Of a DNA stretch of 49,243 nt, positions 6,169 to 13,096 are shown in pieces. The notes under the pieces were generated by a model that worked only from the letters and a program-made list of their open reading frames with translations, was not told the origin of the DNA and made no database searches. The position numbers and the translations under genes are program-made. Within the stretch, counting starts at the first letter, position 1. Each line of letters starts with the position of its first letter. Source of the stretch: a virus; IMG/VR virus record IMGVR_UViG_3300009285_000570, positions 1-49,243 of that record. One strand, written 5' to 3'.

Positions 6169-7893
6169 ATGACAGAAAAAGAATTATTAGAAGAAAAGAA
6201 GTCTATGCTACACCACTACTTTAAGGTGGTACTGTGTAGTATGACAGGTGGTGGTTCGGATAGTTTGTATGACGCCTTTGAGTTAGAGTACCTACCTAAA
6301 ATAAAGGTTAAGAAACTAGGAGAGAGTACAACCCTATTAGAAATACCAGAGCTAGACTTTGAAAGACTGTACATAGGTACGTCTGAGAAGATGACAAGAA
6401 TAGGGTTCATGCTAGGGTTCTCAGTGGGTGGTAGTTCACCAATAGAGTTAGCATTAGAGAGAGTTAATGAGAGGTTGGCAATATTAAACCCAGACCTAAG
6501 GGTAGTTGAAAGGCATGATGAGTATGATAATGAGTACTACTACTACCTTGAAATGTTAGGTACAAGTAGGGAGTGGGAGGAGGGTGAGTGGTGTAGGATA
6601 TCAGAGATACTGGTAGAGGGTAATAGTATGATGAATAGAACTAGAGAACATTGGGCATGGGTATTCAATTCCTTTGCTGGAATGAATGTGTCAGTAGATA
6701 AGGACATAGTAGACTTTGTAGGTGGGGTACATGGAATATTAACAAACACTTGTATTGAGTGTGGTACTACAATAATAGGGGCAGAAATGATTGTATGTCC
6801 TATGTGTCAGCATAAATACGCAAGGTGTGATGATTGTGGTGAGCTTATAAAGATAAGTGAGGGTGTGAGTATGAACAGAGGGTTCTTATGTAAGGGGTGT
6901 GCTACTAAGCCTAGATGTAGGGCGTGTGGAAGAACAGTTAATCTTGATAGTGGTAACCTGTGTGATAGGTGTAGTGATTTACATAGCATACTAGATTACC
7001 ATACTAACATAGGTAGGCAGGATGAGAGTAAGGATAGTAGGTTAAAGATAGGGTATGAGGTAGAAAAAGAAGATAAGAAAGTCAAGAATGGTCTTGATAA
7101 TGCCAAGTTAATGTCAAGTTCTGGGTGGGTAGCCGAAAGGGATGGCTCACTAGGTTGGACAGGGTTTGAGTTGATTAGTCCAGTACTACCACTAGATACT
7201 ACAAAGCTACCAGAATTACTAAGACCATTGAAGGAATTATTAAAGGCTGATGTTACTGATAGGTGTGGTGGACACATACATGTGTCGGATACTAAAAGAA
7301 CCCCTTATGAAATACTGTTAGATATAAGAGGATACCTACCCCTACTGTATGGGTTGTATCCTAAGAGGTCTATCAATCCATACTGTGAGGCTAAGGAGAA
7401 GGAGAGTTACATACAAACAGGACACAGACAGGCTGTCAATGTAACAGGTAGGACACTAGAGTTTAGAATATTCCCAGCAGTAAGGAACATGGAACAGCTG
7501 TTGTTTAGAACCAAGCTATTAGAGTACATGTTAAAGAACAAGGAGACAGATGTGGTAAGGGTAGGTGAACTACTACTCAATGAGGATAGTGAATTGTATA
7601 AGATACTAATAGAGAGAATAAGTACTAGTAAAATAAGGAAGAGAGCTGAAGCATTCATAGACTTTGCTAACTATATAGATAGAGACGCCTTAGTATTAAA
7701 GGGTAATAAGATAGAGAGGGTAATCAAAGTACCACAAATTAAGATAGATAAAGAGATACAGTTTGAAGCTATATCTAAACAGCTATCAGATGAGATGAGA
7801 AGTTCTAGAAGACCACCCTTTGGTAACTATCCTAGGCCTACTATGATAGATAGCAATGATTACGGATACTTTGCTAATTTAATTGAGGATTAA
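6169..7893 (+). CDS. Second amidoligase with central zinc ribbons
   Basis: 574 aa. Residues 1-190 form an unrecognised domain. About 195-268 is a run of CxxC pairs (CIECG, CPMC, CDDCG, CKGC, CRACG, CDRC), i.e. three zinc ribbons. From about 290 comes an amidoligase domain similar to that at 3992: IGYEVEKED, GWVAERDGSL, GFELISPVLPL, CGGHIHVSDTKR (from C366) and LEFRIFPA. The two ligases share the order of motifs and even the phrase SDTKR, so they are probably paralogues from a duplication. Having two in one operon suggests a two-step ligation, or two subunits. ATP and a carboxylate are expected substrates; the amine donor could be ammonia from the neighbouring amidotransferase. Confidence 0.8.
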   Translation: MTEKELLEEKKSMLHHYFKVVLCSMTGGGSDSLYDAFELEYLPKIKVKKLGESTTLLEIPELDFERLYIGTSEKMTRIGFMLGFSVGGSSPIELALERVNERLAILNPDLRVVERHDEYDNEYYYYLEMLGTSREWEEGEWCRISEILVEGNSMMNRTREHWAWVFNSFAGMNVSVDKDIVDFVGGVHGILTNTCIECGTTIIGAEMIVCPMCQHKYARCDDCGELIKISEGVSMNRGFLCKGCATKPRCRACGRTVNLDSGNLCDRCSDLHSILDYHTNIGRQDESKDSRLKIGYEVEKEDKKVKNGLDNAKLMSSSGWVAERDGSLGWTGFELISPVLPLDTTKLPELLRPLKELLKADVTDRCGGHIHVSDTKRTPYEILLDIRGYLPLLYGLYPKRSINPYCEAKEKESYIQTGHRQAVNVTGRTLEFRIFPAVRNMEQLLFRTKLLEYMLKNKETDVVRVGELLLNEDSELYKILIERISTSKIRKRAEAFIDFANYIDRDALVLKGNKIERVIKVPQIKIDKEIQFEAISKQLSDEMRSSRRPPFGNYPRPTMIDSNDYGYFANLIED

Positions 7894-7894
7894 T

Positions 7895-8803
7895 ATGAAA
7901 ACAATAATAACAAAAACAACAAGTAGAGATACCATTGGTAATGTAACAGCATACATGACCGAACAACTTAACCCTCTGTGGTATAGGTTAAGCAGACACA
8001 GGTACACAAGTAGACCACCCGATAGGGTAGACCTACTCATAAGATGGGGTTGTTCAGTACCACTTGACACACACATACCTCTTGTGTATAATAAGGGTAT
8101 AGGTAGTATGAATAATAAGGGGAGAGTTAGACAACTCTTATATGAAAACAATATACCAGTACCTAAACCAGTATCACATGATGATATCTTTGGTGCTAGA
8201 TATAACTATACTTTTAGATTTCCTATAGTGGTGAGACCTGCCTTTCACCAGAGAGGAAAAAACTTTTTGCTCTTTAATAATTTAACAGAGCTAGGTGAGG
8301 GTTGGGGTAAGATAGGTAGGCTAGACAACCCCTACATCTCTGAGTTCTATCCGAAGACTACAGAGTACAGGGTACACGTTGGTCACGGCAAGGTTCTCTT
8401 GGTACAACAGAAAGTCCAAACTTCTGTACCAGTTGGAGAGAACTGGAGTCATGAGAATGGGTATACCTTTGAGGTAATAGGATGGAAGCAATATCGTAAA
8501 GAGATTGTAGACCTAGCAGTAAGAACCATTGAGGTAGTCGGCTTAGACTTTGGAGCTGTTGATATAATGGCAGACCCATTAGACTCTAGCCTGCCAGTGG
8601 CAGTAGTGTGTGAGGTTAACACCTCTCCACGATTAGAGGGGTACACAGCCCAACGTTATGCCGAGTACTTTGATTGGTTAATAAGAACCAGAGAAGTAAG
8701 ACACTTCAAGATACCAGTAGATTTAAAAGCCAGACACTATGCCTTCAAGCATAGGGAACTGAGAGATAATAACTATGATTTAATTTTTAAAGAGGAAAGA
8801 TAA
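7895..8803 (+). CDS. ATP-grasp ligase (RimK/YheC-like)
   Basis: 302 aa. The ATG at 7895, one base after the previous stop, is preferred to an in-frame TTG at 7883. ATP-grasp features: pre-domain NNKGRVRQLLYENNIPVPKP, nucleotide-binding VVRPAFHQRGK (113-122), a hydrophobic ISEFYPKTTEYRV block, and the metal-binding end GAVDIMAD and EVNTSPRLEG (240-249, E240 and N242). Enzymes of this group activate a carboxylate as acyl-phosphate and join it to an amine, for example adding glutamate to proteins or making peptides. It is the last enzyme of the cassette and overlaps the next small gene by 1 nt (TAATG). Confidence 0.85.
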   Translation: MKTIITKTTSRDTIGNVTAYMTEQLNPLWYRLSRHRYTSRPPDRVDLLIRWGCSVPLDTHIPLVYNKGIGSMNNKGRVRQLLYENNIPVPKPVSHDDIFGARYNYTFRFPIVVRPAFHQRGKNFLLFNNLTELGEGWGKIGRLDNPYISEFYPKTTEYRVHVGHGKVLLVQQKVQTSVPVGENWSHENGYTFEVIGWKQYRKEIVDLAVRTIEVVGLDFGAVDIMADPLDSSLPVAVVCEVNTSPRLEGYTAQRYAEYFDWLIRTREVRHFKIPVDLKARHYAFKHRELRDNNYDLIFKEER

Positions 8804-8940
8804 TGGGAATAGAAATAATATATGTATATGTGGGGTTAGTTTTTGCCCCTGTTGTCTTATTATTTTTAGGAACAGTAATAGGGGTCTCTATATTAATAGC
8901 AACCTCGCTTATTAAGGCAATTAAAGAGTTACTTGAATAG
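8803..8940 (+). CDS. Small single-pass membrane protein, 45 aa
   Basis: Starts in the stop of the ATP-grasp gene (TAATG), so translation is probably coupled. Nearly the whole chain is hydrophobic (IIYVYVGLVFAPVVLLFLG, then VIGVSILIATSL) and it ends with IKAIKELLE. One long or two short membrane helices. Not recognised. Its link to the ligase cassette could mean it anchors the system or is its substrate, but this is speculation. A 108-nt noncoding stretch with a pseudoknot follows. Confidence 0.55.
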   Translation: MGIEIIYVYVGLVFAPVVLLFLGTVIGVSILIATSLIKAIKELLE

Positions 8941-8989
8941 ACCGAAATGTCTGTAAACTTCTAGTCTAATCGCAGACTTTAAACACAGC

Positions 8990-9021
8990 AAGACCAAGGG
9001 GTAGGGTCTTAGTACTACCCC
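8990..9021 (+). promoter_or_regulatory. H-type RNA pseudoknot in the 5' leader of the next gene
   Basis: Two interleaved perfect helices: AAGACC (8990-8995) with GGTCTT (9005-9010), and GGGGTAG (8998-9004) with CTACCCC (9015-9021). The connecting loops are 2, 0 and 4 nt, which fits classical H-type geometry. It ends 27 nt before the ATG at 9049, which has no Shine-Dalgarno sequence. It may regulate translation, cause pausing, or bind a ligand or protein. No riboswitch class was recognised. Confidence 0.55.
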
Positions 9022-9048
9022 ACTTATATAAATTGTTAGGGTAATACA

Positions 9049-9336
9049 ATGTTCAATATACCAGAGGGATATGACGAGAACGGTACTAGAGGTGGGCTTG
9101 GTGAGTGGTACGAAGACACCGATGAACTAGACGAGTTCGAAGAAACATGTCCAGAGTGTAGCTCATTGAATGTTCACAGGAATGAGTATGACTTCCTAGT
9201 CTGTGAAGACTGTGGGTACGAAGAGGTACCTAAGGAAGACATGGCAGAGTGTGAAAGGTGTGGTACCCCAGTACCAACAGGACTACTTAGTAGTGGTCTG
9301 TGTCCCGTATGTGCAGATGACATGGGACTTACTTAA
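9049..9336 (+). CDS. Double zinc-ribbon protein
   Basis: 95 aa. Acidic N-terminus, then CPECSS and CEDCGY (first ribbon, TFIIB-like spacing), followed by CERCGT and CPVC (second, rubredoxin-type). It resembles the ribbons in the amidotransferase and amidoligase genes upstream. No catalytic domain. Probably a protein- or nucleic-acid-binding adaptor. It may belong to the same functional module, or be a small transcription or recombination accessory protein. Confidence 0.6.
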   Translation: MFNIPEGYDENGTRGGLGEWYEDTDELDEFEETCPECSSLNVHRNEYDFLVCEDCGYEEVPKEDMAECERCGTPVPTGLLSSGLCPVCADDMGLT

Positions 9337-9353
9337 ATTGTCAGTACAAAAAC

Positions 9354-9674
9354 ATGGTAATCAAGCCAAGATTTTTTCTGAAGGCACCCATACAAGGGAT
9401 ACCCTTCTCTAATGAGGAGGTCGGTCTCGAGATAGAGTATGATGTTTCAGATGGTGATTGGGAAGAGGTAGACTCTATCCTCATGAAGCAAATGAAACTA
9501 GTGTCTAAAGAATACATGGATAAGCTAGCCTCTGAGATAGAGGATGGTCAGTCCAAGGTAGTTGAGAAACTACAGATAAAACTAGCCGAAGAGTACGAAG
9601 ATAAACTTAAGAAAGCTAGTAACGAAATATATAAACTTAGAGATTTATTAAAACAAAATGGAATATCCTATTAA
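9354..9674 (+). CDS. Hypothetical coiled-coil protein, 106 aa
   Basis: Not recognised. The first 30 residues are mixed (MVIKPRFFLKAPIQGIPFSNEE, GLEIEYDVSDGDW); the rest is a long charged helix (EYMDKLASEIEDGQ, KLQIKLAEEYEDKLKKASNEIYKLRDLL) with a heptad pattern. Probably dimeric. The stop overlaps the start of the SSB-like gene by 17 nt, so the pair is likely co-translated and could act together on single-stranded DNA. Confidence 0.55.
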   Translation: MVIKPRFFLKAPIQGIPFSNEEVGLEIEYDVSDGDWEEVDSILMKQMKLVSKEYMDKLASEIEDGQSKVVEKLQIKLAEEYEDKLKKASNEIYKLRDLLKQNGISY

Positions 9675-10035
9675 CGATATAAAGATAGAAAGAGTAACCT
9701 CTTTCAGTACCAAGAGAGATGGTACACCCTTAGTTACACAAGCAGGTAAACCTTTCAAGAAGGTACTAATAGATGTTAGTTCTAGTGTGATAGATGAGAT
9801 AAGCTTCAATGGTAAACTATCCATGCTAGACTTCGATGGTGTAGCAGATAACTGGAGGGAGGGAGACCTATTGACAGGTAAGATAATTAAGGATGGTGAT
9901 TGGTGGAACTTCGAGCTACCTAAGGTAGACTACAAGTCTAAAATAGCAGAGCTAGAGCTAGAGAACTCAGAGCTAAGGAGAAAGATATTAGAGTTAGAGA
10001 GAGAGTCACTCAACGAGGATGACCTACCATTTTAA
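9658..10035 (+). CDS. SSB-like OB-fold protein with acidic DDLPF tip
   Basis: 125 aa. The N-terminal 95 residues have the strand pattern of an OB fold (KIERVTSFSTKRDGTPLVTQ, KKVLIDVSS, WREGDLLTGKIIKDGDWWNFELP). A short helix (ELELENSELRRKILELERE) leads to the C-terminus NEDDLPF. That tip closely resembles the DDDIPF tail by which bacterial SSBs recruit replication and repair partners. I infer a phage single-stranded DNA-binding protein. Its neighbour, a RecB-type nuclease, fits a replication/recombination cluster. Confidence 0.65.
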   Translation: MEYPINDIKIERVTSFSTKRDGTPLVTQAGKPFKKVLIDVSSSVIDEISFNGKLSMLDFDGVADNWREGDLLTGKIIKDGDWWNFELPKVDYKSKIAELELENSELRRKILELERESLNEDDLPF

Positions 10036-10050
10036 TTTAACCTATACCTA

Positions 10051-10629
10051 ATGAGACACTACACTAAAGACAACAAAGAGTATGCTTCAGTAACCAGTCT
10101 GTTGAAAAATATATTTCCCTTTAATAAGGAAGCATTCGAGAAGTGGTGTAGGAGAGAGGGCTATGACCCTAAGGAAGTTAAGGTTCTTTCTACCTCCATA
10201 GGTAGCAAGGTGTCTAGTTGGATAAACAATAAGACACGTGGTGTTCTCTACCTTGACCCTCCAACTGTGGGTGCCACAGAAGAGGGGCTTTACAGGGGCG
10301 TACAGGACTTCACAGATACGTACAAAGTCCTAGAGTCAGAGGTCACGGTTTTCTGTGACGAGTACCTCTACGCAGGTACGTTTGATGGGATAGTTCTTTA
10401 TCAGGATAAAGAGTATCTCATGGATTGGAAGACGTATGGTGCGTGGCGTGGTGTGTATAAGAGAGACCCAAAGAAAATCAAAGAGGTCTCATACCAGTTA
10501 AGTATGTATAGGTATGCTCTTGGTAGGGAACTACCCTTAGCAGTCGTAGTCTTTAAACCAGACGGAACATACGAGGTTGAAGAACTTACCTATACAGAAG
10601 ACTGGATATCTAAATTATTTAAGGAGTAA
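10051..10629 (+). CDS. PD-(D/E)XK nuclease, RecB/Cas4-like
   Basis: 192 aa. The catalytic core reads YAGTFDGIV (D112), LMDWKT (D125, K127) and SYQLSMYRYAL (Q and Y of the RecB motif IV), which is the GxxD...DxK...QxxxY order of RecB-family exonucleases. There is no Cys cluster, so it lacks the iron-sulphur site of Cas4 and AddB. Probably a DNA end-processing or exonuclease activity used in phage recombination or host DNA breakdown. It lies 15 nt after the SSB-like gene and 3 nt before the next gene. Confidence 0.8.
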   Translation: MRHYTKDNKEYASVTSLLKNIFPFNKEAFEKWCRREGYDPKEVKVLSTSIGSKVSSWINNKTRGVLYLDPPTVGATEEGLYRGVQDFTDTYKVLESEVTVFCDEYLYAGTFDGIVLYQDKEYLMDWKTYGAWRGVYKRDPKKIKEVSYQLSMYRYALGRELPLAVVVFKPDGTYEVEELTYTEDWISKLFKE

Positions 10630-10632
10630 CCT

Positions 10633-10953
10633 ATGCCAATAAGAATAAACACAGAAGACATTCTTCTATGGGAGTATGTTACACTGATGGAGGAAGTATT
10701 AAGTTCCCATGACACACCAACTATAGAAGAGCTTATAGAAAATATAGCAACCAACTCTGTTACCTGTACATTTATAGGTGACGATGAAGAGGAACCCGAT
10801 GATTCAACAGGTCAAACAGGACTGGCAGGCCCTCCTGGTGTTACAGGACCGTCTGGAATAATGGGTTGGGTTGAGGATGAGGAGGAAGAAGAGCATGAGA
10901 GTCCGTTGAAAGACATAGCTCTTAAGTATACGGAAGATAATATAAATTGTTAA
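10633..10953 (+). CDS. Acidic protein with a short collagen-like insert
   Basis: 106 aa, not recognised as a whole. The N-terminal half is helical. About residues 59-77 form six Gly-X-Y triplets (GQTGLAGPPGVTGPSGIMG), flanked on both sides by strongly acidic runs (DDEEEPDD; EDEEEEEHE). Collagen-like repeats are common in fibres but unusual in an early gene beside nuclease and SSB genes. It could trimerise, or be a low-complexity acidic linker or DNA-mimic. Start ATG is 3 nt after the nuclease stop. Confidence 0.55.
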   Translation: MPIRINTEDILLWEYVTLMEEVLSSHDTPTIEELIENIATNSVTCTFIGDDEEEPDDSTGQTGLAGPPGVTGPSGIMGWVEDEEEEEHESPLKDIALKYTEDNINC

Positions 10954-10962
10954 TTAAAACAA

Positions 10963-11166
10963 ATGAAGAATCTACTTAAAGTAATTAATATATTTAGGTG
11001 GCTAGAGTTTAAGCGTGAAGCTATAATAGTCTTTGCCAACCTAAAGAGAAATGATAAGGCATACAAGCACCTTGATGAACTAATGAAAGTAACATGGATA
11101 GTAGCCTATGTATTAGGCATGTTAATTTACGCAGGCTTAAGGGAACTTGTATGTTACGTGCTATAG
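10963..11166 (+). CDS. Small membrane protein, 67 aa
   Basis: 67 aa. A basic, amphipathic N-terminal half (FRWLEFKREAIIVFANLKRNDKAYKHL) is followed by a hydrophobic helix (WIVAYVLGMLIYAGL) and a short tail (RELVCYVL). Predicted single-pass inner-membrane protein with the long domain facing the cytoplasm by the positive-inside rule. Function unknown. The next tiny membrane gene begins 16 nt before its stop, so the two may act together. Confidence 0.5.
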   Translation: MKNLLKVINIFRWLEFKREAIIVFANLKRNDKAYKHLDELMKVTWIVAYVLGMLIYAGLRELVCYVL

Positions 11167-11258
11167 TATACGCACTAGGATTTCTAGTACTAACCATACT
11201 ATCACCCCTTTGGCAGATAGCCTTGATAATTATTAAAGCACTTGACAAGAGACTGTGA
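11151..11258 (+). CDS. Small membrane protein, 35 aa
   Basis: 35 aa. Starts inside the end of the previous membrane gene. Almost wholly hydrophobic (IVYALGFLVLTILSPLWQIALIII) with a basic end (KALDKRL). Its last codons contain the -35 of the strong promoter for the HNH gene, so expression of the two genes is separable. Not recognised. Confidence 0.45.
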   Translation: MLRAIVYALGFLVLTILSPLWQIALIIIKALDKRL

Positions 11259-11270
11259 GTGGTGTATAAT
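11242..11270 (+). promoter_or_regulatory. Perfect-consensus promoter giving a leaderless mRNA
   Basis: TTGACA (11242-11247), exactly 17 bp, TATAAT (11265-11270): a full match to the sigma70/sigmaA consensus. The ATG of the HNH gene begins only 5 nt after the -10. The expected start, about 7 nt downstream of the -10, falls on the start codon, so the message should lack a 5' leader. Confidence 0.8.
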
Positions 11271-11275
11271 ATAAC

Positions 11276-11638
11276 ATGAAGACTAGAAAGATTAAGAGAA
11301 CAACGGTTAAGAATAAGCTAGACAAGGCGTGGAGTAAGAGGATATTGTCAAAGGGTAAGTGTGAGGTATGTGGTAGCACCAGTTATCTTAATGCCCATCA
11401 CATTGAGGGGAGGAGAAACCTCCGTTTGAGATGGGACTTAAGGAACGGTGTGTGCCTGTGTAGTGGGTGTCATATGTTTAGGAAAGAGTCAGCTCATCAG
11501 AGTCCAGAGTGGTTTCACTTCTGGTTAGAGGAGAACAGATGGGAGGACCTACAGCATATCATGTGTGTGCGTAATGAGATAGTTAAGTGGAGTGATGAAG
11601 ATATGCAAGAACGATTAAATAATCTTTTAGATAAATAA
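11276..11638 (+). CDS. HNH endonuclease
   Basis: 120 aa. Zinc-finger HNH core: CEVCG, LNAHHIEGR, LRNGVCLCSGCH. The paired histidines and the central Asn (LRNG) match the beta-beta-alpha-metal site, and four cysteines bind structural zinc. Likely a DNA nicking or cleaving enzyme; HNH proteins in phages serve packaging, homing or host DNA attack. It has its own strong promoter, with the ATG predicted at or near the first transcribed base. No other in-frame ATG precedes the zinc site, which supports this start. Confidence 0.85.
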   Translation: MKTRKIKRTTVKNKLDKAWSKRILSKGKCEVCGSTSYLNAHHIEGRRNLRLRWDLRNGVCLCSGCHMFRKESAHQSPEWFHFWLEENRWEDLQHIMCVRNEIVKWSDEDMQERLNNLLDK

Positions 11639-11640
11639 TA

Positions 11641-12462
11641 ATGAAGAGTATAAAGAAGACATTTAGTGCAAATGGTTTAACAATAAAAGTAGAACTAGAA
11701 GGTAGGGTTGACGAGGAAGTTGGAAAGTTTTACAACTCTCTTGTGCATCAGATAAACCTTTCTATGCAAGATGTTATGAACAGAGTTGCAACGGAAAAGG
11801 TGTTAGACCAATCCCAGAAGCAACCAGAGGGACAGGTGATACCAGTAGTAGGTGAGATAAAACCAATGTCAAAGAAAGAATGGACGGAATTTTGCAAACA
11901 AATGGAACGAGAAGAGTCAACCCCAGAGAAGCAACCAGAAGGAGTAAGTGATGCAGAAGAAGGTATTGGCCTATGTGTGGATATGGCATTTGCAAGGAAT
12001 AAAGAGCTAGAGGAGGAGACAATAAAAGATATAGAAAGACGTTATCAAGAATGGAAAGAGTATAAAAAAGAGTTTGACAAAAAAGCAGAAGTACAATTAG
12101 AAAGGTTTAAGTATAAACCAGAGAAGCAGGAGGAGTGGAGTGATAGATTACTTCTTTTATCACCTTGTAAGGGTTTAATAGGAGATGTTAAAAGTGGGAA
12201 GATTAAAGATATAGAACTGTCTTTTAAGCAAAGTGAGTTGCTAGATTTTATATCCCAACTACTATCCGAGAGGACATTTAATAAAGAGGAGTTAAACTTC
12301 TTAGTAACTGGATTGCGAGTATATTACGGAGATATGGAAAGAGAGTTACTATTCAAGGAAATAAATTCTCTGAGATTCTCAATTCTGAAGGAGGAGATGG
12401 AACAGATTGATATATTAAGAGAAAAGTTATCTAAACTATTAGAATTAAAGGAAGAAGAATGA
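11641..12462 (+). CDS. Hypothetical coiled-coil protein, 273 aa
   Basis: Not recognised. 273 aa, 2 nt after the HNH gene. The N-terminus is a beta-type segment (GLTIKVELEGRVDEE). The centre has a repeated proline-containing phrase (SQKQPEGQ, EKQPEGVS), and most of the C-terminal 160 residues are charged helices (EEETIKDIERRYQEWKEYKKEFDKKAE, then ILKEEMEQIDILREKLSKLL). Probably a scaffold or DNA-associated dimer. The stop overlaps the next small gene (ATGA). Confidence 0.55.
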   Translation: MKSIKKTFSANGLTIKVELEGRVDEEVGKFYNSLVHQINLSMQDVMNRVATEKVLDQSQKQPEGQVIPVVGEIKPMSKKEWTEFCKQMEREESTPEKQPEGVSDAEEGIGLCVDMAFARNKELEEETIKDIERRYQEWKEYKKEFDKKAEVQLERFKYKPEKQEEWSDRLLLLSPCKGLIGDVKSGKIKDIELSFKQSELLDFISQLLSERTFNKEELNFLVTGLRVYYGDMERELLFKEINSLRFSILKEEMEQIDILREKLSKLLELKEEE

Positions 12463-12617
12463 AATTTATGATTGTATTTATGCTGTGGGCTATCCTTGCA
12501 ATTGCAATGATACTGTCCATAACAAGGGACCTAGTCTATTACAAACAGGGGTATGAAAGATGTGTTAAACAAATGAATACCTTTATATTAAATGATATAG
12601 AAAGTAGAAATGATTAA
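12459..12617 (+). CDS. Small N-anchored membrane protein, 52 aa
   Basis: 52 aa, start codon inside the previous stop (ATGA). An N-terminal hydrophobic helix (MIVFMLWAILAIAMILS) is followed by a polar tail (TRDLVYYKQGYERCVKQMN). It looks like a signal-anchor protein with its tail across the membrane. It could also be one half of a spanin-like pair, but no partner is evident and lysis genes are elsewhere. It overlaps the next gene by 8 nt. Confidence 0.5.
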   Translation: MKFMIVFMLWAILAIAMILSITRDLVYYKQGYERCVKQMNTFILNDIESRND

Positions 12618-13095
12618 TGCAGAAGAACTATCAGTCAATGCCAACCTAGAGTGGGAGAACGAGAAGGATATAAACGAACAGCTTGCCCAGATATTTGAAA
12701 TCAAGGGTAGAATAGAGGCTAGACCTGTCAATGAGTGGAGTATGGACAGTCTAGTAGACCATGTGTTTACACTGGCTAAGATAATGGATAACCTATCTGA
12801 CCTTAAGGACTATGCTATACTGGTAGCCGAGGCAACAGAGGAGGAGTATGACTCAGCAGTAAGGGATAGATACATTGAACTTAAAGAGGGTGGTGATAAA
12901 ATAACAGACGCCATGGCTAAGGCTAAGGCAGAGCAGGGGTGTGAGAATATTAAAGAGAGGGAGTTAAAGGCTAGGTATAATAGCAGGCTACTAACGGACT
13001 TATACAAAGACTGTGAGAGGTTGATATCATTCTCCCAGACAAAGGTTAAGTCCTTAGTAGACAATTCAATAAGAACTAATATAAGTACAAACTAA
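12610..13095 (+). CDS. Hypothetical all-helical protein, 161 aa
   Basis: Not recognised. 161 aa, predicted almost fully alpha-helical (EKDINEQLAQIFEIKGRIE, SLVDHVFTLAKIMDNLSDLK, NSRLLTDLYKDCERLISFSQTKVKSL). Length, helicity and position beside a DNA-binding protein fit phage recombination-accessory proteins placed next to annealases, but no annealase is seen here, so I do not assign one. Translationally coupled to the membrane gene before it and 1 nt from the HTH gene after it. Confidence 0.5.
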   Translation: MINAEELSVNANLEWENEKDINEQLAQIFEIKGRIEARPVNEWSMDSLVDHVFTLAKIMDNLSDLKDYAILVAEATEEEYDSAVRDRYIELKEGGDKITDAMAKAKAEQGCENIKERELKARYNSRLLTDLYKDCERLISFSQTKVKSLVDNSIRTNISTN

Positions 13096-13096
13096 A

